DNA of 13,906 bases. Origin: an uncultured Phycisphaerales bacterium. GTDB taxonomy: Bacteria > Planctomycetota > Phycisphaerae > UBA1845 > CAIVHJ01. The notes under the pieces are model-generated. The model was not told the DNA's origin and did not search any database. It was given only the letters and a program-made list of their open reading frames with translations. Shown here one piece after another: positions 13,819-13,906 of this stretch. Positions within the stretch are counted from its first letter, which is position 1; every line of letters begins with the position of its first letter. The position numbers and the translations under genes were made by a program. The DNA is taken from positions 1-13,906 of the forward strand of contig CAIVHJ010000436.1 of assembly GCA_903905665.1 (NCBI GenBank), in the 5' to 3' direction.

Positions 13819-13906
13819 ATGCATAACTATCCATGGCTGATATTGTTACACCTTGATGTGTGTTTTGGGAACATGGAGGTGAACAATGGACAGCCATGGA
13901 TGGCGA
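13819..13906 (+). CDS. Possible start of a plus-strand gene, runs off window
   Basis: AAGGAGG (13804-13810) stands eight bases before ATG 13819, a near-ideal ribosome binding site. The frame (MHNYPWLILLHLDVCFGNME and on) stays open to the window end, 29 codons. A second start exists in another frame: GGAGG six bases before ATG 13886 (reads MDSHGWR). Either the first ORF is a short leader ahead of the second, or one of them is false. No domain can be recognised from so few codons. An 11-bp inverted repeat, ATCCATGGCTG/CAGCCATGGAT (13829-13839, 13891-13901), encloses the second ribosome binding site. Confidence 0.35.
   Translation, partial: MHNYPWLILLHLDVCFGNMEVNNGQPWMA

Noticed and set aside
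1..13906. CRISPR array, insertion sequence or prophage
   Set aside because: No regularly spaced repeats, transposase, integrase or terminal inverted repeats with target duplications were seen.

Overview
The window reads as a chromosomal piece of a Gram-negative, moderately GC-rich bacterium, most likely a Planctomycetota member of Phycisphaerae-like type. This is an inference from three things. First, a large secreted protein ends in an internal prepilin-like helix plus a DGHV box of the 'H-X9-DG' type, a planctomycete hallmark. Second, there is a Hanks-type Ser/Thr kinase. Third, there is kdsB, which implies Kdo-containing lipopolysaccharide. Intergenic spaces are long and hold palindromes, short simple repeats and remnants of decayed genes, also typical of such genomes.

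Layout, left to right. At 1-180 (-) is the start of a proline-rich lipoprotein that runs off the window, preceded by a 56-codon fragment lacking a start (355-525, -). At 791-3700 (+) is a large FAD/iron-sulfur dehydrogenase of the D-2-hydroxyglutarate/glycolate oxidase class. From 3701 to 4542 there is no intact gene, only a frameshifted remnant (3876-4170, -) and several hairpin-forming inverted repeats. At 4543-6426 (-) is a two-gene operon, visibly more AT-rich than its surroundings: a YwgA-like/Panacea-like protein followed after 3 nt by a COG1078-type HD phosphohydrolase. An inverted repeat and a direct repeat lie in front of it. Between this operon and kdsB (6504-6983) two more open frames without start codons remain on the minus strand, one with a clear four-cysteine zinc ribbon.

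Then come kdsB (-), a divergent secreted alpha/beta hydrolase (+), tRNA-Gln(CUG) (-), and a 530-base spacer. The spacer holds a promoter-hairpin-terminator unit that may be a small RNA and a 40-aa ORF whose stop overlaps the TTG start of a Ser/Thr protein kinase (+). A nitroreductase (-) and a 773-aa secreted planctomycete-type protein (-) follow. The right edge carries a strong ribosome binding site and the first codons of an unidentified plus-strand gene.

Most genes are single-gene units with housekeeping or metabolic roles (organic-acid oxidation, LPS precursor activation, signalling, redox). The best candidate for an unusual system is the HD hydrolase/YwgA-like pair: a possible nucleotide-hydrolysing effector with a small partner, in a compositionally distinct segment bordered by gene debris. 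The identification rests on reading motifs by eye; no database search was possible.
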